Part shown: piece by piece, positions 1 through 5,304 of the stretch | How positions within the stretch are numbered: position 1 is the stretch's first letter | Layout of the letters: each line of letters starts with the position of its first letter | Source of the DNA: an uncultured Clostridia bacterium | GTDB taxonomy: Bacteria; Bacillota; Clostridia; TANB77; CAG-508 | Reading direction: 5' to 3' | DNA length: 5,304 nucleotides | NCBI GenBank assembly: GCA_944388615.1 | Contig: CALXJL010000093.1 | Location: forward strand, 1-5,304 | Position numbers and translations under genes: made by a program | Notes under the pieces: model-generated | The model's input: only the letters and a program-made list of their open reading frames with translations | The model's database searches: none | Told to the model about the DNA's origin: nothing

Positions 1-1253
1 AGCCATGTACCTGTATGTATTCCATTTGTTACATATGTTATTGGTGACTCATTTGCTGCAATATTAGGCCATACCTCTGAAAATAATTCTCTTGAAACAG
101 CCCCATGTAATTTACTAACACCATTTTTCTTTCCTGCAACTTTTAATGCTAATATTCCCATATTAAAGCCTAGTTGTAATTCTTTACAAGGTTTCATTCC
201 CATTTTTAAGAAATCTTCTTTTGATATTCCTAATTTATTCCAGTAATCTTTAAAATACCTTTCTACCAAATCTAATGGGAATATATCATTACCAGCTGGA
301 ACTGGAGTATGTGTAGTAAATACTGTTCTTGATGATACAATATCCCTTGCAATTTCGAAATTAACCTTCTTTTCTTTTATTGTATTTTTAATTAATTCTA
401 ATATCAAGAAAGATGAATGGCCTTCATTCATATGATAAACTGTTGGATTTAAACCTAATGTTTTTAACAGTTCAACTCCTGCCATACCTAAAACAATTTC
501 TTGCTTAATTCTCATCTCTTGATCTCCACCATATAATGTTTTAGTAATATCTCTATATTCTTCTATATTTTCATCTATATCTGAATCCATTAAATATAAA
601 TTTACTCTACCAACTTCTACTTTCCATACTTTTAAATAAAGTTTTTTCTTTGGTAATTTTACTCCTATTAAGATGTCTTCCCCTTTTTCATCTTTTACAA
701 GACTCATTGGTGCATTAGAAACTTCTAATTCTGTATATAGAGTTTCTTGTTCTCCATATCCATTTATTTTTTGATGAAAATATCCATTTTTATATAATAA
801 TCCAACAGCTACTAAAGGAATTCCTAAATCGCTTGCTGATTTCAAATGATCTCCTGATAAAATTCCTAATCCTCCTGAATAAATAGGTAAAGTCTCATCT
901 AAACCATATTCTGCTGAAAAATATGCTATTAGATCATTTTTATTATGATTATATTTTCCTCTAAACCAAGTATTCTTACTATTCATATAATCATCAAAAT
1001 GTCTTACTGTAGTATTATAGCGTTCAACAAATTCTTTGTCTTTTGAAGCATTTTCTAATTTTTCTTGTGATACTTGTTTTAAAAACTTAACTGGATTTTT
1101 TCCAATTTGTTCCCATAAATCTATATCTATGTCTTTCAATAATTTCAAAAATTCTGTATTCCAAGACCACCACATGTTATTTGCTATATCTGATAATCTC
1201 TTAATTCTTTCTGGCAATTGTGGATTTACTGTTATTTTATTAAATACGTACAT
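1..1253 (-). CDS. glgP: Alpha-glucan (glycogen/maltodextrin) phosphorylase, N-terminal part
   Basis: Reading the minus strand from the ATG at 1253-1251 gives 417 uninterrupted codons with no stop before the window edge, so the 3' end is missing. The family (GT35) phosphorolyses alpha-1,4-glucans to glucose-1-phosphate in the cytoplasm, using pyridoxal phosphate. Residues about 1-105 (start MYVFNKITVN, then MWWSWN at 27-32) match the N-terminal DUF3417-type region of the bacterial/archaeal alpha-glucan phosphorylase subfamily. Family motifs follow: AYFSAEYGLDE (110-120), the glycine-rich YSGGLGILSGDHLKSASDLG (125-144), YHMNEGHSSF (273-282), FTTHTPVPAGN (312-322) and VTNGIHTGTW (408-417). The pyridoxal-phosphate lysine and the C-terminal catalytic half lie outside the window. 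Members with this N-terminal region are, from memory, typically 800-850 residues, so about half is visible. The gene has its own promoter (1362-1390) and an ideal ribosome binding site. The family call is firm; whether the substrate is glycogen or maltodextrin cannot be decided. Confidence 0.95.
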   Translation of the reverse strand, partial: MYVFNKITVNPQLPERIKRLSDIANNMWWSWNTEFLKLLKDIDIDLWEQIGKNPVKFLKQVSQEKLENASKDKEFVERYNTTVRHFDDYMNSKNTWFRGKYNHNKNDLIAYFSAEYGLDETLPIYSGGLGILSGDHLKSASDLGIPLVAVGLLYKNGYFHQKINGYGEQETLYTELEVSNAPMSLVKDEKGEDILIGVKLPKKKLYLKVWKVEVGRVNLYLMDSDIDENIEEYRDITKTLYGGDQEMRIKQEIVLGMAGVELLKTLGLNPTVYHMNEGHSSFLILELIKNTIKEKKVNFEIARDIVSSRTVFTTHTPVPAGNDIFPLDLVERYFKDYWNKLGISKEDFLKMGMKPCKELQLGFNMGILALKVAGKKNGVSKLHGAVSRELFSEVWPNIAANESPITYVTNGIHTGTW

Positions 1254-1260
1254 TGTATTT

Positions 1261-1266
1261 CCTCCT
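1261..1266 (-). promoter_or_regulatory. Ribosome binding site of the phosphorylase gene
   Basis: The minus strand reads AGGAGG, a perfect match to the anti-Shine-Dalgarno core, ending 7 nt before the ATG at 1253. It fixes the phosphorylase start, which also agrees with the family's usual N-terminus (MY.F...). Confidence 0.93.
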
Positions 1267-1277
1267 TCGTAACTTTA

Positions 1278-1313
1278 TGAAAATTTATTTATTATTTATA
1301 ATGTTAATTTTCA
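1278..1313 (-). repeat. AT-only inverted repeat in the phosphorylase leader
   Basis: TGAAAATT (1278-1285) and its exact complement AATTTTCA (1306-1313) flank a 20-nt AT-rich centre in the 5' untranslated region of the phosphorylase gene. It lies between the predicted transcription start and the ribosome binding site. The arms are 8 bp with one G/C pair each, so an RNA hairpin would be weak. It could be a protein-binding site or chance in such AT-rich DNA. Confidence 0.25.
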
Positions 1314-1361
1314 ATACATTTGCTTTTTTATAAAATTCTTTAGTTATTTTTCACCATTTAT

Positions 1362-1390
1362 ATTATCTATTATCTTTTTCTTTTTGTCAA
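1362..1390 (-). promoter_or_regulatory. Sigma-A type promoter for the phosphorylase gene
   Basis: On the minus strand a perfect -35 box TTGACA (1390-1385) is followed after 17 nt by GATAAT (1367-1362), which matches the -10 consensus at five of six positions. Transcription would start near 1355, giving an AT-rich leader of about 100 nt with the ribosome binding site at its end. The promoter lies 35 nt beyond the stop of the 79-codon gene. No terminator hairpin is visible between that gene and this promoter (1391-1424), so read-through from the truB operon is possible. Confidence 0.8.
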
Positions 1391-1424
1391 TTTATATTTA
1401 TAAAAATTTAATTAATTATTGGTC

Positions 1425-1664
1425 TTATTCTGATAATTGTTTTCTCATTTTGATAATATGTTTTTTTATTTGATATAATTCTCTTTTTTTCTCTTTTATA
1501 TATGTATCAAAATATACCATCATTTCTTCTACTTCTTCATAATTTAATTTATATACATCTGTTTCTCCATTAATTAATTTTTCAGCTAAAAGTTTTTTCC
1601 TATTCTTTTTGTCTAGCTCATTTTTCACAGATATTTTTTCTTTAAATTCTTTCATTTCTTTCAT
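1425..1664 (-). CDS. Small charged, helical protein of unknown function, coupled to the helicase
   Basis: This is a 79-codon gene whose ATG (1664-1662) directly follows the helicase TAA (1667-1665). An AGGAGG ribosome binding site sits 10 nt upstream inside the last helicase codons. A second in-frame ATG three codons later (MKEM) is a possible alternative start. I do not recognise the family. The protein is rich in Lys and Glu. An N-terminal basic stretch (about 14-27, with KKNRKKLLAEK) is followed by LINGETDVYKLNYEEVEEMM (31-50), then a long amphipathic helix with coiled-coil character to the C-terminus (about 51-79). There is no signal peptide, membrane segment or cysteine. Its base composition matches its neighbours. 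The tight coupling suggests it is made together with the helicase, perhaps as a partner or regulator, but this is inference only. There is good support for it being a real gene and none for its function. Confidence 0.8.
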   Translation of the reverse strand: MKEMKEFKEKISVKNELDKKNRKKLLAEKLINGETDVYKLNYEEVEEMMVYFDTYIKEKKRELYQIKKHIIKMRKQLSE

Positions 1665-4232
1665 TTAAAAATTTCCTCCTCTAATTTCTAATTCATTTTT
1701 ATCTGTGTTCTTATCAATTTCTTGTTCGTATTTCTTTTCTAATTTTCTTGCATCATTAACCTTATCTTGTACATTTCTCGCTTCATTAACTTTATCTTGG
1801 AGTTCATCTATTTTTCCAGCATATTTAACACCTAATGTTAACAATTTTATCATTTTTCTCCTATCTTCTTCTGGAATATTTTTATCTTGTTTAATCTCTT
1901 CTATCTCCATTCCCTGATATCGTTTCATTATATACTGTTTTTGTGTATTTATCCACACACCTACTAATATTTGTTTTCCATTTACTTCTAATTTTGTCCT
2001 ATAATCAATTCCACCTGTTTCCATTAAATATTTTTTTACTTCAATATTACTTTCTACGTATCTTTCTATTGCATTAAATATGTCATTCCATTCTTTGTTA
2101 AGATTCCTTCCATAGCTAACACCTAATGTTAACAATTTTACCATTTTAATTTTATCCTGTTCTGGTATTGTTTTATCTTCTTCTATTTCCTGAAGTGTTT
2201 TTCCATAATATTTCTTCATTAAGACCAATCTTTGGGTTTCCAACCACTTTCCTATTTTTACCTCTTTTCCATTTAATATAATCCTCGTATTCTTTTTAAT
2301 TTTGCCTTTTTCTTTAAAGTTTTTTTCTATTTGCTTATCTGATTTAATATACTTTTCTAGTGCATTAAATTTATCTTCCCATTCTCTATCATGGTTCGTC
2401 TTCTTATAACTTACTCCTAATTCTAATAATTTTATTATTTTATCTTTTTCTAATTGTGAAATATTTCTATCTTGTTTTATTTCTTCTATTGTCTTACCTT
2501 CATGCTTTCTCATTAATTTTTGTTTTTGTGTTTGAAACCATTTTCCTAATTTAAATACTATTCCATTAGTTTCTACTATCGTATCTTGTTTTATTACTCC
2601 TTTTTCATTAAAATATTTTCTTACCTTTTCATCCGAATCTAATAGTTCCTGTAACTGTTCAAACATCTTTATCCATGGTATTTCTTTTTTAGAATATTTA
2701 ACACCTAAAGTTAATAATTTCATCATTCTATCTTTATTTATACTTGATATAGATTTATCTTGTTTTATTTCTTCTATTGTCATTCCAAAGTATTGCTTCA
2801 TTAATTGTTGCCTCTGTTTATCTAACCATTTTCCTATATTTATCTTTTCTCCATCATATTCCACTACAGAATCTACTTTTATGCTTCCATTTTCATTAAA
2901 GTATTTTTTTACTGTTTCATCTGATTCTATATATTCTTTTAATATCTCAAAATTTCTTTCCCAGATTTGTTTATACGTATTATCATCTAATTCTTTTATT
3001 AAATATTTTATTTCTTTTATATGATCTTCAATTTCAAATTCTTTTAATACCTTTTTCTCTTTATTAATATTGTATCCTTTTCTTCTCCTTTCTTCTGTTA
3101 TATTTATCATATCTTGATACAATTCATGAACATATTCAGTACAATGAATATTGTCTGCAAAATCAAATACTAATGGATTTCTTTTTCCTCCAATAGATAA
3201 TACTCTTCCTATTTGCTGTCTATAAACTATTGGAGATTTTGTTCCCCTTAACATTATTATTCCATCTATATTTTCTACATGAATACCTTCATTTAACATA
3301 TTTATGGCAAACATTAACTTTATCCTATTGCTTTTTGAATTTTCGAATAATTTTATTTCTTCTTCATTTTCTTTTCTATCTACAGTTTTTCCCTCTATAT
3401 CTTTAGATGCCATAGAATATATCTCTACCTCATTTATATTCTTAAACCAATTTGATGCCTTTTTCATTGCATTATGCATATCTTTTAAATCTCTACAAAA
3501 CACTATATATTTTCCATCTTTTTTATCTTCTGGTATTCCATTTTCTAATATAGTTTGTATACTTTCTAATCTTGATGATCTATCTCTTACTTTTGATAAT
3601 TTTTTTGATAATTCATTTTTCACATCTTCTTCATATAATCCATCTATTTGTTTTTTTAACCTTTCCTCTTCTTTTTTTATAGAATATATACCTTGATGGT
3701 ATACCGGAACTTCTAATAATCCATCTAATATTGCCTCTGGTAAAGTAATTTCTGATACTACATTTCCTTCAAATATTTCCTCTGCCATATTCCTTAATTT
3801 ATCTAGATATCTTATTGGTGTTGCAGACAATCCTAATACTGGTATTTTATCGAAATATTCTAATAACCCTTTTACTCCTTTTCCCCATTCTTCTGCTCCT
3901 GCATGATGAAATTCATCTAATACTATATTATCTGCTTGTATTTCCTGCACTTTAGCATTTTTAACCATATTCATTAATTTACTATATGTTATAAACTGTA
4001 CATTTTTATAATCAATATTTTCTTTTTCTAACTTTCTTATATATTGATCTATTATTGCATTTGTTGGAACAACTATTAATACCCTTTTTTTAGGATTATC
4101 TTTTATTAATTTCATTACTATGTATGTTTTTCCTGTTCCTGTTGGGTGTACTATACAGGTTCTATTTTTCCCTTCTTCATTACTTTTTATCATATTATTA
4201 TATGCTTTTTGATTATGCTCTTTTAATACCAT
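1665..4232 (-). CDS. DEAD/DEAH-box superfamily 2 helicase with four C-terminal helicase-associated repeats
   Basis: This 855-residue cytoplasmic protein is predicted to be an ATP-dependent nucleic-acid helicase or translocase. Visible SF2 motifs are Walker A HPTGTGKT (29-36), motif Ia VLIVVPTNA (51-59), Walker B DEFHH (106-110), motif III SATP (136-139), KYIVFCRD of motif IV (241-248), motif V LNEGIHVENID (313-323) and motif VI QQIGRVLS (339-346). In motif VI the usual second arginine is a serine; I recall the same in related helicases. A linker (about 390-420) leads to four repeats of about 97 residues starting at W424, W520, W618 and W715. Each has the helicase-associated pattern (W..F..L, then LGKW..TQ, then KLL.LGV.Y). 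The tail (806-855) is charged, coiled-coil-like and contains a 10-residue duplication. There is no nuclease or methylase domain. The ATG lies 11 nt after the truB stop with AGAGGAG 6 nt upstream, indicating translational coupling. The substrate is unknown; defence, repair or RNA work are all possible. Confidence 0.93.
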   Translation of the reverse strand: MVLKEHNQKAYNNMIKSNEEGKNRTCIVHPTGTGKTYIVMKLIKDNPKKRVLIVVPTNAIIDQYIRKLEKENIDYKNVQFITYSKLMNMVKNAKVQEIQADNIVLDEFHHAGAEEWGKGVKGLLEYFDKIPVLGLSATPIRYLDKLRNMAEEIFEGNVVSEITLPEAILDGLLEVPVYHQGIYSIKKEEERLKKQIDGLYEEDVKNELSKKLSKVRDRSSRLESIQTILENGIPEDKKDGKYIVFCRDLKDMHNAMKKASNWFKNINEVEIYSMASKDIEGKTVDRKENEEEIKLFENSKSNRIKLMFAINMLNEGIHVENIDGIIMLRGTKSPIVYRQQIGRVLSIGGKRNPLVFDFADNIHCTEYVHELYQDMINITEERRRKGYNINKEKKVLKEFEIEDHIKEIKYLIKELDDNTYKQIWERNFEILKEYIESDETVKKYFNENGSIKVDSVVEYDGEKINIGKWLDKQRQQLMKQYFGMTIEEIKQDKSISSINKDRMMKLLTLGVKYSKKEIPWIKMFEQLQELLDSDEKVRKYFNEKGVIKQDTIVETNGIVFKLGKWFQTQKQKLMRKHEGKTIEEIKQDRNISQLEKDKIIKLLELGVSYKKTNHDREWEDKFNALEKYIKSDKQIEKNFKEKGKIKKNTRIILNGKEVKIGKWLETQRLVLMKKYYGKTLQEIEEDKTIPEQDKIKMVKLLTLGVSYGRNLNKEWNDIFNAIERYVESNIEVKKYLMETGGIDYRTKLEVNGKQILVGVWINTQKQYIMKRYQGMEIEEIKQDKNIPEEDRRKMIKLLTLGVKYAGKIDELQDKVNEARNVQDKVNDARKLEKKYEQEIDKNTDKNELEIRGGNF
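1675..1680 (-). promoter_or_regulatory. Ribosome binding site of the 79-codon gene, inside the helicase coding end
   Basis: The minus strand reads AGGAGG within the Arg-Gly-Gly codons near the helicase C-terminus (RGGNF), 10 nt before the ATG at 1664. Ribosomes ending at the helicase stop would be placed on this start, so the two proteins are probably translationally coupled. Confidence 0.85.
1743..1802 (-). repeat. 30-bp tandem duplication in the helicase C-terminal tail
   Basis: Helicase residues 811-830 read LQDKVNEARN then VQDKVNDARK, two copies of a 10-residue unit encoded by two adjacent, slightly diverged 30-bp segments. The unit keeps the reading frame and extends a helical, charged tail after the last helicase-associated repeat. 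Confidence 0.8.
1824..2963 (-). repeat. Four tandem helicase-associated repeats within the helicase gene
   Basis: Modules lie at about 2963-2697 (W424 to Y512), 2675-2409 (W520 to K608), 2381-2112 (W618 to Y707) and 2090-1824 (W715 to Y803), with a period of 96-98 codons. Shared features are an aromatic start W..F..L, a D/N-rich turn with K(K/N)(Y/F), then (I/L/V)GKW..TQ(R/K)..LM(K/R), the block (T/E)(I/L).EI..D, and the ending (K/V)LL.LGV.Y. Modules 3 and 4 share an identical 24-bp DNA stretch (2117-2140 and 1826-1849), showing a fairly recent duplication. The domain is thought to be a small helical nucleic-acid-binding unit, so the array probably sets target binding. Confidence 0.88.
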
Positions 4233-4238
4233 TTTTTT

Positions 4239-4245
4239 CTCCTCT
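4239..4245 (-). promoter_or_regulatory. Ribosome binding site of the helicase, overlapping the truB stop
   Basis: The minus strand reads AGAGGAG, 6 nt before the helicase ATG at 4232. Its first two bases belong to the truB TAG stop codon (4246-4244), so termination on truB delivers ribosomes to this site. No promoter is possible in the 11-nt gap. Confidence 0.88.
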
Positions 4246-5119
4246 ATTTGCTTATTACTATATCTCTTTTCAACTTATTATTTGATATTATACCAATTCC
4301 AATATATTCATTTTGTTCATCATATATATTATATATCCCATCTTTTTGTTTTATGGATAATTGCACTCCATTAAGATACAATTGTAGCATTTTTTTATTT
4401 AAAATAATTTTACTTTTATCTTTAAACAATTCTTCTATTGTTATTAGATCTTTTTGTATATCATCCAATTTGATCTCTTTTTTCAATAACTTTTCTCCAT
4501 CTATACTATTTTTTAAATCAAATTCACCTACTTGTATTCTTCTTAATTCCTTCATATATCCTACTGTTCCAATCTTTTCTGAAATATCACTACATAAACT
4601 TCTTATATATGTTCCTTTTGAACACTTTACATCAATTATAATTTCATTATTTTTTATGCTTTTTAATATTATACTATATATCTCAATACTCCTTGGTTTA
4701 ATATCTACATTTTGTCCTTTTCTTGCATATTCATATAGCTTTTTTCCATTTACTTTTATTGCAGAATATATAGGTGGTACCTGTTCTTGTTTTCCTTCAA
4801 ATGTTTTTAAAATTTTATTTATTTTCTCAACATTCAACCATTCTTCTTTTACTTCTTTTTCTTCTATTACTTTTCCTTCTGAATCTAATGTATCTGTTTT
4901 TTGCCCTAATTTTATTGTTGCTATATATTCTTTATCATGATTTATTAAGTATTTAGATATTTTTGTACCTTCTCCAATTAAAATAGGAAGTACCCCTGTT
5001 GCATTTGGATCCAGCGTTCCTGTATGTCCAACTTTGGTATTTACTATCCTTTTTACTATATTTACAATATCATGTGATGTACAATTTTTTGGCTTATCTA
5101 TTATAATTACTCCGTTCAT
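4244..5119 (-). CDS. truB: tRNA pseudouridine(55) synthase TruB
   Basis: The 291-residue cytoplasmic enzyme isomerises U55 in the T-loop of elongator tRNAs to pseudouridine. The start MNGVIIIDKPKNCTSHDIV is the typical TruB N-terminus. The catalytic motif KVGHTGTLDPNATGVLP (29-45) contains the catalytic Asp at 37. Further family motifs are EYIATIKLGQKTDTLDSEG (64-82), PPIYSAIKVNGKKLYEYAR (115-133), the KGTYIRSL segment (168-175) and a short PUA-like C-terminal region (about 236-291). The length is slightly below the roughly 310 residues usual in Bacillota, with the C-terminal domain at the small end. The start at 5119 is supported by family alignment and by AGGAG 5 nt upstream; two upstream ATGs from the tandem repeat are out of frame. 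It is the first gene of a coupled operon with the helicase. The ribF gene often found after truB is absent here. Confidence 0.97.
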   Translation of the reverse strand: MNGVIIIDKPKNCTSHDIVNIVKRIVNTKVGHTGTLDPNATGVLPILIGEGTKISKYLINHDKEYIATIKLGQKTDTLDSEGKVIEEKEVKEEWLNVEKINKILKTFEGKQEQVPPIYSAIKVNGKKLYEYARKGQNVDIKPRSIEIYSIILKSIKNNEIIIDVKCSKGTYIRSLCSDISEKIGTVGYMKELRRIQVGEFDLKNSIDGEKLLKKEIKLDDIQKDLITIEELFKDKSKIILNKKMLQLYLNGVQLSIKQKDGIYNIYDEQNEYIGIGIISNNKLKRDIVISK

Positions 5120-5167
5120 TTTTTCTCCTATTTCTTTTCATTTTTTCTCCTATTTCTTTTCATTTTT
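5117..5167 (-). repeat. 22-bp tandem duplication of the truB ribosome binding site and start codon
   Basis: Two identical 22-bp units (5160-5139 and 5138-5117) plus a 7-bp partial copy (5167-5161) cover the truB start. On the minus strand the unit includes AAATAGGAGAAAAAATG, so the leader offers three ATGs (5163, 5141, 5119), and the last two are each preceded by AGGAG at 5-nt spacing. Because 22 is not a multiple of three, the extra ATGs are out of frame with truB. The first opens an 11-codon mini-ORF (MKRNRRKNEKK, stop at 5130-5128). The second opens a 15-codon frame that overlaps the first 26 bases of truB (stop at 5096-5094). Replication slippage is the likely origin. Confidence 0.92.
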
Positions 5168-5176
5168 AATGCTTGA

Positions 5177-5205
5177 ATTATATCATAGAAATGCTTTTTA
5201 TTCAA
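5177..5205 (-). promoter_or_regulatory. Extended -10 sigma-A promoter of the truB operon
   Basis: On the minus strand TTGAAT (5205-5200; four of six consensus bases) and a perfect TATAAT (5182-5177) are separated by 17 nt. TG one base before the -10 makes it an extended -10 promoter. Transcription would start near 5170, only a few bases before the first duplicated ATG, so the leader is about 50 nt and consists almost wholly of the 22-bp repeats. The promoter lies just downstream of the group II intron end, so the operon should not depend on transcription through the intron. Confidence 0.82.
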
Positions 5206-5229
5206 TTATTCCTATTTTTTGCGTTAGAA

Positions 5230-5304
5230 ATCGAGTAGGAGGAACTTTGCTTTTTATTCTCAAAGTTCCGACCTCTCACACCACAATTCCGGCGTACCGT
5301 TCGG
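5230..5304 (-). ncRNA. 3' end of a group II intron (class C type): partial domain V and domain VI
   Basis: The minus strand enters domain V at its loop (CCGAACGG, 5304-5297), followed by the 3' strand with the TACG segment that supplies the usual two-base bulge, then GTGGTGTGAGAGG (5284-5272). This matches my memory of class C introns such as that of Oceanobacillus iheyensis. Domain VI is complete: GAGAGG pairs with CCTACTC around a 9-bp perfect stem GGAACTTTG/CAAAGTTCC (5269-5261 and 5249-5241) with an 11-nt loop. One unpaired A (5236) in CCTACTC is the predicted lariat branch point, 7 nt from the likely 3' splice site after CGAT (5230). The rest of the intron, and any reverse transcriptase gene, lie beyond the right edge. 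The intron is in the same orientation as truB and is clearly richer in G+C than its surroundings, a sign of mobility. Its domain V seems longer than usual. Confidence 0.8.

Noticed and set aside
1036..1272. 78-codon plus-strand open frame across the phosphorylase start
   Set aside because: It is antisense of the conserved phosphorylase N-terminus and its end covers the ribosome binding site and leader of that gene; no independent coding evidence.
1705..1917. 70-codon plus-strand open frame opposite the helicase tail
   Set aside because: It is an antisense shadow of the last helicase module and the duplicated tail; no ribosome binding site or recognisable protein features.
1824..2963. Regularly spaced similar segments that could suggest a CRISPR-like or satellite array
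   Set aside because: The period of about 291 bp is in frame within the helicase gene and the similarity is strongest at protein level, as expected for tandem protein domains.
3304..3696. 130-codon plus-strand open frame opposite the helicase
   Set aside because: It is the antisense of the helicase motor domain, with low-complexity Phe/Ser-rich translation and no initiation signal.
4248..4940. 230-codon plus-strand open frame opposite truB, with hydrophobic-looking sequence
   Set aside because: It is the antisense of truB, which has full family motifs. The Phe/Ser/Ile-rich composition is what AT-rich antisense DNA gives, and it has no ribosome binding site of its own.
4774..4956. 60-codon plus-strand Leu/Phe-rich frame that resembles a membrane protein
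   Set aside because: It is the antisense of Lys/Glu-rich truB codons, which automatically reads as Leu/Phe; no start signals.
5241..5269. Perfect 9-bp hairpin that could be taken for a Rho-independent terminator
   Set aside because: Neither strand has a T-run after the stem, and the flanking GAGAGG/CCTACTC pairing with one bulged A fits group II intron domain VI much better.

Overview
The window comes from a very AT-rich genome (roughly three-quarters A+T by eye). Its TGG tryptophan codons, AGA/AAA-rich coding, strong AGGAGG-type ribosome binding sites and sigma-A promoters point to a low-GC Bacillota, most likely a clostridial (gut-type) bacterium. The species cannot be resolved from the sequence. 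Every gene is read from the minus strand, so the biological order runs from high to low coordinates.

Layout in transcription order: (1) 5304-5230 is the 3' end of a group II intron RNA of the bacterial class C type. It consists of part of domain V and a complete domain VI hairpin with a bulged branch-point adenosine, and it runs off the right edge. (2) 5205-5177 is a strong extended -10 promoter, followed by a 22-bp perfect tandem duplication of the ribosome binding site plus ATG. (3) truB (5119-4244) encodes tRNA pseudouridine-55 synthase. (4) An 855-residue superfamily 2 helicase (4232-1665) follows after 11 nt. It carries four tandem C-terminal helicase-associated repeats. (5) A 79-residue charged, helical protein of unknown function (1664-1425) has its ATG directly abutting the helicase stop codon. 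(6) A 171-bp AT-rich spacer holds a near-consensus promoter but no visible terminator. (7) The N-terminal 417 residues of an alpha-glucan (glycogen/maltodextrin) phosphorylase (1253-1) run off the left edge.

truB, the helicase and the small gene look like one translationally coupled operon. The truB stop codon overlaps the helicase ribosome binding site, and the helicase's last codons contain the ribosome binding site of the small gene. This is unusual because in many bacteria truB is followed by ribF. Here a repeat-bearing helicase and a small unknown protein occupy that place. The phosphorylase has its own promoter and belongs to carbohydrate storage/utilisation, with no evident functional tie to the operon upstream. 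The most unusual parts are the helicase/small-protein pair, the duplicated truB start region with its overlapping mini-ORFs, and the intron end with an apparently atypical domain V.
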